From: Caryophanales bacterium UBA6259
GTDB taxonomy: Bacteria > Bacillota > Bacilli > Tepidibacillales > Tepidibacillaceae
NCBI GenBank assembly: GCA_002441135.1
Contig: DJVJ01000042.1
Coordinates: 1 to 62,694, forward strand
Length of the DNA: 62,694 nucleotides
Direction of reading: 5' to 3'
Shown: one piece after another, positions 17,555 through 25,741 of the stretch
Numbering within the stretch: the first letter of the stretch is position 1
Layout: the number at the start of each line of letters is the position of its first letter
Notes under the pieces: generated by a model
The model's input: the letters and a program-made list of their open reading frames with translations, nothing else
Database searches by the model: none
Told to the model about the DNA's origin: nothing
Program-made: the position numbers and the translations under genes

Positions 17555-18241
17555 ATGGCCAAAAAGGGCTGTGTACTGATTCATGGTTTTACAGGTAGTC
17601 CAAAGGAAATCCAGATTTTAGCCGACCATTTGCAACAACATGGATTTGATGTAGATACTCCAATTTTGCCTGGCCATGGGGATATAATTGAACGAAGGAA
17701 AATGAGAGTGCAAGCAAATTGGCAAGAATGGATTAAAGCAGGAGAGCAGGCAGTAAAGAACATGCTAGAGACCCATGAAGAGGTTTATGTCGTAGGTTTT
17801 TCTATGGGTGGAATGATTGCGATATATTTAGCTGCAAAATATCCCCTCAAAAAACTAGTATTATTAAGCGCAAGTGCTTTTTACATGAATATTGGGCGGT
17901 TTTTTGGTAACTTAAAGCAAATGAGAGCAAAGGAACATTGGAGCCGTTATCTTTATAAAATAAAAAATACCCCTTTAAATGCAACACTTCAGTTTCAACG
18001 CTTAGTTAAGGAGCTGTTTCCGTATATAAAATCAGTACATACACCTACACTAATCATCCAAGGAGAACTAGATGATCTTGTGGACCCCAAAAGCGCGAAA
18101 TACATTTATGATACAATAAGTTCAAAAGAGAAATACATCCATTTTTTACCACGTTCTAAGCATGTAATATGTCTTGATGTAGAAAAAGAAACCGTAGTTA
18201 CTTTGGTTAATCAGTTTTTATTGGAGGGAAAGGTTCGATGA
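17555..18241 (+). CDS. Alpha/beta-hydrolase, carboxylesterase-like (first of a tandem pair)
   Basis: A 228-residue serine hydrolase without a signal peptide. It has the HGFTGSP oxyanion motif near residue 10, nucleophile elbow GFSMGG near 87-92, an acid in GELDDLVDP near 170 and His in SKHVICLD near 200. It resembles the Est/YvaK carboxylesterases found beside rnr in Bacilli but is shorter at the N terminus. Its stop overlaps the start of the next esterase (ATGA), which implies translational coupling. Its protein is related to that next gene, so the two look like a tandem duplication. The substrate is unknown. Confidence 0.85.
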   Translation: MAKKGCVLIHGFTGSPKEIQILADHLQQHGFDVDTPILPGHGDIIERRKMRVQANWQEWIKAGEQAVKNMLETHEEVYVVGFSMGGMIAIYLAAKYPLKKLVLLSASAFYMNIGRFFGNLKQMRAKEHWSRYLYKIKNTPLNATLQFQRLVKELFPYIKSVHTPTLIIQGELDDLVDPKSAKYIYDTISSKEKYIHFLPRSKHVICLDVEKETVVTLVNQFLLEGKVR

Positions 18242-19008
18242 AAATAGTACGAAAGAATCCTGATCCATTTTATTTAGAAGGCAGCAGAAGAATCGGAATT
18301 CTTTTGGTTCATGGATTTACAGGTTCTCCTTCTGAAATGAGATTGTTGGGAGAATATTTAAATCAGAAGCAGTATACTGTTTATGCCCCATTATTAAAAG
18401 GACATGGAGTAAGTCCTGAGGAAATGGCACGTACAAATAAAGAGGATTGGTGGCAAAGTGTACTTGATGCATATCGGTGGTTAAGAGAAGAAAAAGGCTA
18501 TAAGGAAATTGTGGCGATTGGACTTTCAATGGGAGGCATTCTTGTGTTGAAGCTAGCAGCAGAAAAAGAATTAGCTGCTGTTATTCCATTAGCTGCTCCT
18601 GTTTATGTAAAGGACAGACGAATCGCTCTTGCAAGATGGGCAAAATATTTTGTTGCTTATCAAATCAAGAAAGATAAAGATGAATCGATTGAAGAATTTC
18701 TTGCAAGCTATGATCGTACTCCCATTGTTTGTGTAGATAGTCTATATCGGTTAATGAAGGAAGTAAGGCAATTATTTACGAAAATAACCATTCCAGCATT
18801 GGTGATGCAGGGAAGTCGTGATGAAACAGTACTTCCAAAAAGCGCACAATATATCTATGATCACCTTAGTTCTTATGAAAAAAGTATTCTATGGTATGAA
18901 AAAACAAAGCATATAATGACGGTTGATCAAGAAAAAGACCGAATTTTTGAAGATATTTTCGCTTTTTTGGAAAAGATAGAGATAAGAATAAATAAAGAAG
19001 GTGTTTAA
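18238..19008 (+). CDS. Carboxylesterase (Est30/YvaK type)
   Basis: A 256-residue alpha/beta hydrolase with GFTGSPSEMRLLGEYL near 28-43, nucleophile elbow GLSMGG near 96-101, acid in GSRDETV near 200 and His in TKHIMTVDQEKD near 225. It matches the thermostable Est30 family of Geobacillus in motif and length. It starts inside the stop of the first esterase and ends one base before the rnr start, so the three genes form a tight operon. Why an esterase is so regularly linked to RNase R is not known to me. Confidence 0.88.
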   Translation: MKIVRKNPDPFYLEGSRRIGILLVHGFTGSPSEMRLLGEYLNQKQYTVYAPLLKGHGVSPEEMARTNKEDWWQSVLDAYRWLREEKGYKEIVAIGLSMGGILVLKLAAEKELAAVIPLAAPVYVKDRRIALARWAKYFVAYQIKKDKDESIEEFLASYDRTPIVCVDSLYRLMKEVRQLFTKITIPALVMQGSRDETVLPKSAQYIYDHLSSYEKSILWYEKTKHIMTVDQEKDRIFEDIFAFLEKIEIRINKEGV

Positions 19009-21309
19009 ATGAAAATTACTAAAGAAAATATTCTTGATTTCATGCATGAAAAGCTTTATAAACCGATGACGGTTAAGGAACTAGAAGAGGTCTTTGAAAT
19101 AGAAGCCTCTTCCGATTTTAAAGATTTTATTAAGCTTTTAAATGAGCTTGAGGAAAGCGGAGAAATTACGAGAACAAGAACAAACTGTTATGGTTTGTCT
19201 GATAAAATGAACCTTGTCAAAGGAAAGCTACAAGGCCATGCAAAGGGCTTTGGTTTTGTAATCCCTGAAGAAAAGGGAGAACAGGATGTATATGTTCATG
19301 CAAGTGATATGCAAGGAGCGATGAATGGGGACGTAGTCCTTGTTCGCTTAAATGCAAAAGCCGCAGGAACAAGACCAGAAGGAGAAATAGTTCGAATTCT
19401 AAAAAGAGGAAATACTGAAATTGTGGGTACCTTTACAGAAGGAGATTATTTTGGTTTCGTAATTCCTGATGATAAGCGACTGTTCCAGGATATTTTCATC
19501 CCTAAAGGAAAAATGAATGGGGCTGTTGAGGGACACAAGGTAGTTGTTAAAATCGTCAAATATCCAGAAGGAAGAATGAGTCCTGAAGGAGAAGTCATTG
19601 AAATTCTTGGGCACAAAAACGATCCTGGAGTGGATATTTTATCAATCATTAGAAAGTATGCTTTACCAGAAACGTTCCCTGATGAAGTATTAAAAGAAGC
19701 AGAAGAAGTTCCTGATCAAATTTCTGAAGAAGAGCTTCAGAACCGGAGAGATCTTCGTCACAAGAAAATGGTAACCATCGATGGAGAAGATGCAAAGGAT
19801 TTAGATGATGCGGTCTCTATTGAACGTTTAGAAAATGGAAACTATTTATTAGGGGTACATATTGCAGATGTAACACATTATGTAAAAGAGGGCTCAGCCT
19901 TAGATCGAGAGGCATATTTTAGAGGGACAAGTGTTTATTTAGTGGACCGAGTAATTCCAATGATTCCTCATCGATTATCCAATGGCATCTGCTCATTAAA
20001 TCCACAAGTGGACCGCTTAACCATGTCCTGTGAAATGGAAATCAATTCTAGAGGAGAAGTAGTTAATCACGATATCTTTACGAGTGTTATCAAAACAAAT
20101 GAACGAATGACATATACCAATGTTCGCAAAATATTAGAGGAAGAGCCACCTGAATTAATGGAGAGATACAGCGATTTAATTGAGGACTTCCAGATGATGA
20201 AGGAGCTAGCTTTACGTTTAAGACAAAAGCGATTAAATCGAGGGGCAATCGACTTCGATTTTGAAGAGTCAAAAATTTTGGTTGATGAAGAAGGAAAACC
20301 AACAGATATTATAAAAAGGGAACGATCCATTGCAGAGCAGATTATCGAAGAATTTATGTTAATTGCTAATGAAACAGTTGCCGAGCATTTCTATTGGTTA
20401 AGGGTTCCATTTTTGTATCGTATTCACGAGGACCCTAACCCAGAAAAGTTATTTGCTTTTGCTGAATTCATCACCAATTTTGGATATGTGGTTAAAGGGT
20501 TAGCCAATCGAATTCATCCAAGAGCCTTGCAGAACTTATTAGAAGAAATTAAGGATACACCAGAACAAAGAGTAATCAGTACAGTAATGCTACGTTCGAT
20601 GAAGCAAGCGCGATATGATGCAGAACCAGTGGGCCACTTTGGTTTAGCAGCAGAATATTATTCTCATTTCACATCACCAATTAGAAGATACCCTGATTTA
20701 CAGATCCACCGTATTATTCGTGAAGTATTAGAGGAGGGTAATCTTGGCGAACGAAGACATCAGGCGCTTTATCATCTAATGCCAATTGTAGCCGAGCACA
20801 GCTCTGAGCGTGAGAGAACCGCGGTAGATGCTGAAAGAGATACTGAACAATTGAAAAAAGCGGAGTACATGTTGGATAAAATTGGTGAGGAATTTGAAGG
20901 AATTATCAGCAGTGTAACCTCCTTTGGAATGTTTGTGGAGCTGAATAATTCAATTGAAGGATTAATTCATGTTAGCTACTTAACGGATGATTATTATTAC
21001 TTCCATGAGAAGCAATATGCATTAATTGGAGAACGAACAGGCAAGATTTTCCGTTTAGGAGACCAGGTTGAGGTTCGCGTAATTAATGTGAATATGGATG
21101 AGCATACGGTTGATTTTGAGCTTGTCGATATGAAGGAGACCAAGCGAAGTAAGGTAGCTAGGCCAAAAGTAATTGAAGGACCAAAGCGTAAAAAGGATAA
21201 GGATGGTAAAAAAGAGAAAAAGAAAACCAAAAAAGCAGGTAAATCAAAGGATGATATCATCCTTCATATTACTGGCAAAAAGAAAAAGAAGAAAAGAGAT
21301 AAGAAGTAA
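19009..21309 (+). CDS. rnr: Ribonuclease R
   Basis: Processive 3'-5' exoribonuclease that degrades structured RNA and, with SmpB-tmRNA, the defective mRNA on stalled ribosomes. It has 766 residues. In order: an N-terminal helix-turn-helix-like domain (to about 70), two cold-shock domains (GFGFVIPEE near 80, then FGFVIPDD near 145), the RNB catalytic domain with IDGEDAKDLDDAV near 255-267 and HYTSPIRRYPDL-like HFTSPIRRYPDLQIHR near 560, an S1 domain near 625-710, and a Lys-rich tail (last 50 residues). The start follows the previous stop directly. Confidence 0.97.
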   Translation: MKITKENILDFMHEKLYKPMTVKELEEVFEIEASSDFKDFIKLLNELEESGEITRTRTNCYGLSDKMNLVKGKLQGHAKGFGFVIPEEKGEQDVYVHASDMQGAMNGDVVLVRLNAKAAGTRPEGEIVRILKRGNTEIVGTFTEGDYFGFVIPDDKRLFQDIFIPKGKMNGAVEGHKVVVKIVKYPEGRMSPEGEVIEILGHKNDPGVDILSIIRKYALPETFPDEVLKEAEEVPDQISEEELQNRRDLRHKKMVTIDGEDAKDLDDAVSIERLENGNYLLGVHIADVTHYVKEGSALDREAYFRGTSVYLVDRVIPMIPHRLSNGICSLNPQVDRLTMSCEMEINSRGEVVNHDIFTSVIKTNERMTYTNVRKILEEEPPELMERYSDLIEDFQMMKELALRLRQKRLNRGAIDFDFEESKILVDEEGKPTDIIKRERSIAEQIIEEFMLIANETVAEHFYWLRVPFLYRIHEDPNPEKLFAFAEFITNFGYVVKGLANRIHPRALQNLLEEIKDTPEQRVISTVMLRSMKQARYDAEPVGHFGLAAEYYSHFTSPIRRYPDLQIHRIIREVLEEGNLGERRHQALYHLMPIVAEHSSERERTAVDAERDTEQLKKAEYMLDKIGEEFEGIISSVTSFGMFVELNNSIEGLIHVSYLTDDYYYFHEKQYALIGERTGKIFRLGDQVEVRVINVNMDEHTVDFELVDMKETKRSKVARPKVIEGPKRKKDKDGKKEKKKTKKAGKSKDDIILHITGKKKKKKRDKK

Positions 21310-21364
21310 GAAGTAAAAATAAAAGAATAAGAATTATGATTTAATAAATTAATTAAGCATAATG

Positions 21365-21404
21365 AAGCACCTAGAGGAATATATAATCCATTGGGTGCTT
21401 TTTG
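21365..21404 (+). terminator. Terminator after rnr
   Basis: AAGCACC against GGGTGCTT with a 21-base loop, followed by T5. Confidence 0.65.
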
Positions 21405-21636
21405 CTTTATAAAAAAGTTAAACTTGAACTTTCCCTTGCGAAAAATTTTGGTAAAAACCAAGCTTATTTTCCTCTTTTTAGCAAATAATCTTTTCACTGA
21501 CTAAAAAATAGTATTTCTGTCGAATTAACATAAAGGAGTGGTAATATTGTCGAATAGGTAGAAATTTAAATTGATTCAATGGTACAATAGACTAGCCATC
21601 ATAAGAAGACAGAATAGAAAACTAGGAGGCTTTTTT

Positions 21637-22365
21637 ATGAGACAGAATTTTAACGAAGAAAATCAATTACCTTCTCGTAAAACGAAAATGGTAATGGAAG
21701 AATCAGTGAAAAAATCAAAACTACCATATATTTTGCTAAGTATTGCAGCGCTTTTTATCCTTTATTTTGGGTATAATATGCTTGTAAATAATAGTGATGA
21801 AACCTTAAAAACGGATACTACCAATAGTCAGGAAACTGGAACTGGAGCTTCTGAAGAGAATGGTTCGAATACTACTTCTAGCCAAGATGCAAGTAGTGAT
21901 AGTCCACAAAGCGATTCTACAACAGATAATCCAGACCAAGCTGTTTCCAATGGAGATGAAAATACAACAGGAACAGAAACAAGTGGTTCAACATCTGAAC
22001 CCTCAAATGGTTCTGTTGGAAATGATTCTTCAAGTGATATAAACTTTGAAGAAGTAATTGGTGAAAATCTTTGGGAACCTATAGGCACTACTCAACAAGA
22101 GCCACATACCACTACTTTTGAATTAGATAGCGTGGATTGGAAAGAGATGGTTCAGGCAATTGTATATGCAACCAAAATTTCAGAAGATAAATTAATTATT
22201 TGGAGATTACAAAATGGTGGCGCTCCTGATTTAGCGATTGGAACAGTAAGTACGTATGAATTTAGAAATTCTCCGTTACAGGTTCACTTAAAATGGGTAA
22301 GTAATGAGGGATGGATGCCGATTAAGGTATTTCAGTTAGATCATAATTCGTATTTTGAGGAGTAA
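21637..22365 (+). CDS. Membrane-anchored DUF1510 (YrrS-like) protein
   Basis: A 242-residue protein starting at ATG 21637 (AGGAGG 7 bases upstream; the open frame extends further but without a site). It has a short cytoplasmic Arg/Lys segment, one transmembrane helix (about 30-50, LPYILLSIAALFILYFGYNM), a long low-complexity Ser/Thr/Asn/Asp linker (about 55-140) and a C-terminal DUF1510 domain with VDWKEMVQAIVYAT and WVSNEGWMPIKV. In B. subtilis the relative YrrS sits beside a penicillin-binding protein gene and is linked to division; here it is inserted between rnr and smpB. It is probably an extracytoplasmic division or wall factor, by family only. Confidence 0.85.
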   Translation: MRQNFNEENQLPSRKTKMVMEESVKKSKLPYILLSIAALFILYFGYNMLVNNSDETLKTDTTNSQETGTGASEENGSNTTSSQDASSDSPQSDSTTDNPDQAVSNGDENTTGTETSGSTSEPSNGSVGNDSSSDINFEEVIGENLWEPIGTTQQEPHTTTFELDSVDWKEMVQAIVYATKISEDKLIIWRLQNGGAPDLAIGTVSTYEFRNSPLQVHLKWVSNEGWMPIKVFQLDHNSYFEE

Positions 22366-22405
22366 ATAACTGTATAGAACCTAATATGAATTGAATAGAT
22401 AAGAT

Positions 22406-22435
22406 AATATCCACCATGTTGGTGGATATTTTTTA
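22406..22435 (+). terminator. Terminator after the DUF1510 gene
   Basis: A perfect 10-bp stem, AATATCCACC against GGTGGATATT with loop ATGTT, followed by T5. Confidence 0.85.
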
Positions 22436-22523
22436 TTATATTTGTTATAATAAGCCCACGATTAACTTTAATCAGGAAAAAGATTTTATTATTATTATGA
22501 AAAGAAATGTGGAGTTGAACCAG

Positions 22524-22991
22524 ATGGGAAGCAAGGATTATAAGGTTGTGGCACAAAATAAAAAAGCAGGCCATGATTATTTTATCGAGGAAACCTTAGA
22601 GGCAGGAATTGTCTTAACAGGTACTGAAATAAAATCGATTCGTGCTGGGAAGGTTAATCTAAAGGATAGCTTTGCCCGCATTTCTAATGGGGAAGTATTT
22701 ATCCATAACATGCATATTAGCCCATTTGAACACGGAAATCGCTTTAACCATGATCCTACAAGACATAGAAAGCTGCTTCTTCACAAGCTAGAAATTTCAA
22801 AGTTAATCGGGAAAACAAAAGTAAAGGGATATTCATTAGTCCCAACCAAGCTAATTTTACGTAATGGATTTGCTAAACTAGAATTAGCATTGGCCAAAGG
22901 AAAGAAGCTACATGATAAACGAGATACTATTGCTAAAAAGGATGCACAACGAGAAATCGCAAGAGCATTAAAGGAAAAGCAAAAGATGTAG
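22524..22991 (+). CDS. smpB: SsrA-binding protein SmpB
   Basis: Binds the tRNA-like domain of tmRNA and brings it to stalled ribosomes. It has 155 residues with ARNKKAGHDY-like AQNKKAGHDYF near 9-19, GIVLTGTEIKSIR near 30-42, the central ISPFEHGNRFNHDPTRHRKLLLH, and a basic C-terminal tail DKRDTIAKKDAQREIARALKEK. The ATG at 22524 is preceded by GGAG; the open frame begins further upstream inside a terminator. It lies 98 bases before the tmRNA gene, the usual pairing. Confidence 0.97.
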   Translation: MGSKDYKVVAQNKKAGHDYFIEETLEAGIVLTGTEIKSIRAGKVNLKDSFARISNGEVFIHNMHISPFEHGNRFNHDPTRHRKLLLHKLEISKLIGKTKVKGYSLVPTKLILRNGFAKLELALAKGKKLHDKRDTIAKKDAQREIARALKEKQKM

Positions 22992-23036
22992 CATGGATGG
23001 AAAAAGGTTCAACTTTAAGTAATATATATTTTATGA

Positions 23037-23042
23037 TATACT
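23037..23042 (+). promoter_or_regulatory. Candidate -10 element of the ssrA promoter
   Basis: TATACT lies 17 bases after the weak -35-like TTTAAG (23014-23019) and about 48 bases before the mature tmRNA 5' end. A small hairpin (AAGGT/ACCTT) lies in the presumed 5' leader. Confidence 0.4.
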
Positions 23043-23181
23043 AATTGATGTAAGGTCGATATATACCTTCGACTGAACAAACCTAACATGGGGGCGTTTA
23101 GGATTCGACGGGGATAGTTCGAGCATCAGTAGCGAGCCGAGGGGCTGCGACCTCGCCAAAACGCGAAACGCCAATATAACT

Positions 23182-23217
23182 GGCAAAACAAACAACAACT
23201 TCGCTTTAGCTGCTTAA
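23182..23217 (+). other. tmRNA tag-peptide reading frame
   Basis: The resume frame reads GKTNNNFALAA and then TAA, so the tag after the charged alanine is A-GKTNNNFALAA. It ends in the ALAA degron recognised by ClpXP and is a few residues shorter than the B. subtilis tag. Confidence 0.93.
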
Positions 23218-23437
23218 TACAGCTTGCGGCTCTACCACTCCATCGCCCATGTGGCGTGACTAGGGCTCAACTTTAGTGGGATACGCGGTTTCACCTTCCG
23301 TCTGTAGGTGACCGAAGAGACTAATCAGACTAGTCTATGAGATAGCGGGTTACTTGGCAGTCTTATAGGCGAAAACAACCTCAAGTAACTGCGCTCGGAG
23401 AAGCTGTTGTGGCGATGTCTTCGGACAGGGGTTCGAT

Positions 23438-23707
23438 TAGTAAATAGTCGCCTTATGTGGTAACACATAAGTGATAACTTGGCTTTATCGGTGAAACCTA
23501 AGTCTACTTATGGTGGGTAGATAAGGCAATACCGAGCGGTATGTGGAGTAATCCAACAGCCGTGTATCGACTCATAGGCTGCCTAATAGGCAGTACTAGG
23601 ATGTAGACTCAGTTTTAAATCTATAGTCTGCATAAGACGCCAAGGGACTTGTGATTATACAAGTTCAAGATATAGTCAGTGCCATTGCGAAAGCATGGAA
23701 TTGCATG
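23438..23707 (+). ncRNA. Group I intron in the tmRNA T loop (270 nt, no ORF)
   Basis: The 5' exon ends in U (23437) and the intron ends in G (23707), as group I splicing requires. P1 forms from CGAU-UA (23434-23439) with UAGUCG (23445-23450) and places a G-U pair at the 5' splice site. P2 is an 8-bp stem with GUAA loop (23452-23471). P7 is GACU-c-AUA (23569-23576) against UAUAGUC (23671-23677) within the classic 3' core AAGAUAUAGUC. An extra CTGCCT/AGGCAG helix after P7 (P7.1/P7.2) suggests subgroup IA. P9 has a GAAA loop (23682-23698). There is no homing-endonuclease frame, so it is probably a self-splicing ribozyme only. Confidence 0.9.
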
Positions 23708-23741
23708 TCCCCTCGCCTCCACCATACATAATCAAATATTT

Positions 23742-23925
23742 ATCCTGCAATGTGCGTAGTGCCTAAAAATTTTTAACCTATACGATAAGCTAGGGAGACG
23801 GAACTTAGAACGTTATGTCAGGCCCACCTCCTTTTGGACGCATGGGAAGACAGAAAATCTAAAGAGTTACCCACCTGTTGAGACAGGGTTAACAGCTTAT
23901 AGGTAATACGGCATAGGCGGGCTAT
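23742..23925 (+). ncRNA. ssrS: 6S RNA
   Basis: About 184 nt that fold like 6S RNA, the regulator that occupies SigA RNA polymerase by mimicking an open promoter. A long closing helix pairs the 5' CCTGC, ATGT, CGTA and TGCCTA segments with 3' TAGGTA, TACG, GCAT and GCGGG. A large central bulge follows. The 3' strand carries the family-typical CACC-hairpin-GGGTTAACAGC and then CGGCAT series, which also occurs in E. coli ssrS by my recollection. It begins 17 bases after the tmRNA CCA and is followed by a terminator; a CATAAT at 23727-23732 could be its own -10, or it is processed from a joint transcript. Confidence 0.75.
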
Positions 23926-23938
23926 AAAGTAAACATAT

Positions 23939-23972
23939 AACTGATTTACCTTTAAGGTAGATCAGTTTTTTT
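23939..23972 (+). terminator. Terminator of the ssrA-6S unit
   Basis: AACTGATTTACC against GGTAGATCAGTT (one G opposite T) with loop TTTAA, followed by T7. Confidence 0.85.
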
Positions 23973-24009
23973 AGTGTAACTAGAATGGCACAAACTAATA
24001 AAAAGATAT

Positions 24010-24045
24010 GCTGTGTTCGTTGAGGAAACGAGTACAGCTTTTTTA
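24010..24045 (+). terminator. Second tandem terminator downstream of 6S RNA
   Basis: A 12-bp stem GCTGTGTTCGTT against AACGAGTACAGC (24010-24021 with 24027-24038, two G-T pairs), followed by T6. No gene fits between it and the first terminator. Confidence 0.7.
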
Positions 24046-24049
24046 TTTA

Positions 24050-24142
24050 TCGGATAGGAAAGAATTAGATTTCCCTATCCGAAATAAGAACAGCTAACCT
24101 TTTGCCTTCGTCTTAAAAGGGCCTGGCAAAAGCCAAGCTTTT
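24050..24142 (+). repeat. Modular hairpin repeat, copy 1 (modules A and B)
   Basis: Module A (24051-24081) is an inverted repeat CGGATAGG/CCTATCCG followed by AAATAAGA. Module B (24092-24142) is AGCTnACCTTTTGCC then AAAAGGG then GGCAAAAG and AGCTTTT, which can fold as a third terminator-like hairpin. Module A recurs at 29001-29062 and module B at 42181-42240 with clear base-by-base similarity. Confidence 0.6.
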
Positions 24143-24344
24143 CTAATAAAAATACTCGACGCAATTAACTAATTATTCAGAATAATAAAAATAAACAAGC
24201 ATAGATATTTCAATATATATGAAAAATCAATTATCTAAGAATTTAATTGAATTAGGGGGGAAACATTCACTTATTTTTAAGGCTATGGAGATTTTTCTAC
24301 AACCAAATTTAAAATATTAAAAGATTATCGAGGAGGGGGTCTAT

Positions 24345-25700
24345 ATGCTAGGAACGTTAGCAATTATCGTAACGCTAATTGCATTAATGTATTTTGCCTA
24401 TAGAGGGGTTACAGTACTTATTTTAGCACCAATACTGGCAATGGTAGCTGTTCTCATCTCAGGAGAAATACCATCTTTGTACGCTTTATCTAACGTATTT
24501 ATGCCTGCAGCAGTTGGCTATGTAGGTAACTATTTGCCTGTTTTCTTAGCCGGTGCAATATTTGGTAAGTTAATGGGAGTAACAGGGGCAGCATCAGCAA
24601 TTGCTGACTTTATTGCCATTAAGTTTGGGGAAAAGAGAGCACTTACGGCTGTAGTAGTTGCAACAGCATTGTTAACCTACGGGGGTGTTTCCTTATTCGT
24701 TGTAGTTTTTGCAATGTATCCAATCGGCGCTACATTATTAAGAAGAGCCAATGTTCCGAAACGCTTATTACCAGCGGCTATTGCATTAGGAGCATTTACC
24801 TTTACAATGACAGCATTACCGGGTTCACCACAATATATAAATACAATGCCAACCGTTTTCTTTAACACAGATATTTATGCTGCTCCAATATTAGGAATTA
24901 TAGCCTCTGCTATTATGTTATTTGGAGGAATTTACTATCTTAACTGGCGTTCAGCTAGGCTAATTGCAAAGGGTGAAGGTTACGGAGATCACAAGAATGA
25001 AAACCTTCATGATATTGATGATAACATTCCGAAATTTGGCCTTTCAGTTACACCAATTTTCATTGTATTTATTCTTAATTTTATCCTAACAAATTGGTAT
25101 TTTAAATTACCTTCTGTTATTGATACCTATAAAAAAGCTGGTGGAGGAGTCAATGGAACCTGGCCAGTTATAATAGCACTTGCTGTTGCTATCATCTTCA
25201 TCATTATTACCATGAGAAAGTTTATTCCTAATAAAAATAAAACGGTTTTTGATGGCGCTGTAGGATCGCTCCTTCCAATATTTAATACTGCCTCTGAGGT
25301 TGGATATGGTGGAGTTATTAGCTCAATGGCAGCATTTGCAACAATTAAAGCTGGTATTGTTGCAATGGATATTCCATCAGTATTTAAGGTGGGTATATCC
25401 ACTACATTGTTGGCTGGAATTGTGGGCTCATCATCAGGTGGAACCGCTATTGCCCTAGAAGTACTCTCCGATGAATTTATGATGATGGATATTGCACCTG
25501 AGGCACTACACCGAATTATGATTATTGCTGCTGGTGGTTTAGATTCTCTTCCGCATTGTGGAGCAATCATTACATTATTAGCAGTTACTCAGCTTACTCA
25601 TAAAGAAAGCTATAAGGATATTGCTGTGAACACAATTGCCTTACCATTACTAGCTGCACTAGTTGTTTCTGTATTCTATTTAGTAACCGGTATCTATTAA
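24345..25700 (+). CDS. GntP-family permease, probably for 3-hydroxybutyrate or a related acid
   Basis: A 451-residue polytopic membrane protein with about 12 hydrophobic segments, of the gluconate:H+ symporter superfamily (GntP). Family-type segments include GVSLFVVVFAMYPIGATLLR near 118-137, the ALPGSPQYINTMPT loop near 160-173 and GSSSGGTAIALEVLS near 365. It is followed 41 bases later by 3-hydroxybutyrate dehydrogenase, the same pairing of permease and dehydrogenase seen around yxjC/yxjF in B. subtilis, which makes 3-hydroxybutyrate a better guess than gluconate. GAGGAGGGGG precedes the ATG. Substrate is inferred from context. Confidence 0.85.
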   Translation: MLGTLAIIVTLIALMYFAYRGVTVLILAPILAMVAVLISGEIPSLYALSNVFMPAAVGYVGNYLPVFLAGAIFGKLMGVTGAASAIADFIAIKFGEKRALTAVVVATALLTYGGVSLFVVVFAMYPIGATLLRRANVPKRLLPAAIALGAFTFTMTALPGSPQYINTMPTVFFNTDIYAAPILGIIASAIMLFGGIYYLNWRSARLIAKGEGYGDHKNENLHDIDDNIPKFGLSVTPIFIVFILNFILTNWYFKLPSVIDTYKKAGGGVNGTWPVIIALAVAIIFIIITMRKFIPNKNKTVFDGAVGSLLPIFNTASEVGYGGVISSMAAFATIKAGIVAMDIPSVFKVGISTTLLAGIVGSSSGGTAIALEVLSDEFMMMDIAPEALHRIMIIAAGGLDSLPHCGAIITLLAVTQLTHKESYKDIAVNTIALPLLAALVVSVFYLVTGIY

Positions 25701-25741
25701 GAAATAGTTTAAGCATATATTAAAAATGGGAGGTTGAGTAA

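Larger units (their letters stand above)
23090..23724 (+). ncRNA. ssrA: tmRNA gene, interrupted by a group I intron
   Basis: Transfer-messenger RNA that, with SmpB, rescues stalled ribosomes and tags their products. The 5' end GGGGGCG (23090-23096) pairs with CGCCTCC before ACCA at 23721-23724. The tRNA-like core GGATTCGACGGGGAT, the tag frame and the pseudoknot-rich middle are all present. The T arm is split: GGGGTTCGAT ends at 23437, and TCCCCTCGCCTCC resumes at 23708. Removing 23438-23707 restores a normal T stem-loop and leaves a 365-nt mature RNA including CCA, a typical tmRNA size. Function therefore requires splicing. Confidence 0.96.

Noticed and set aside
23742..23925. The region after ssrA as RNase P RNA, SRP RNA or an intron remnant
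   Set aside because: Some short runs recall RNase P and SRP RNAs, but their invariant core motifs are absent and the closing helix plus 3' strand fit 6S RNA better.
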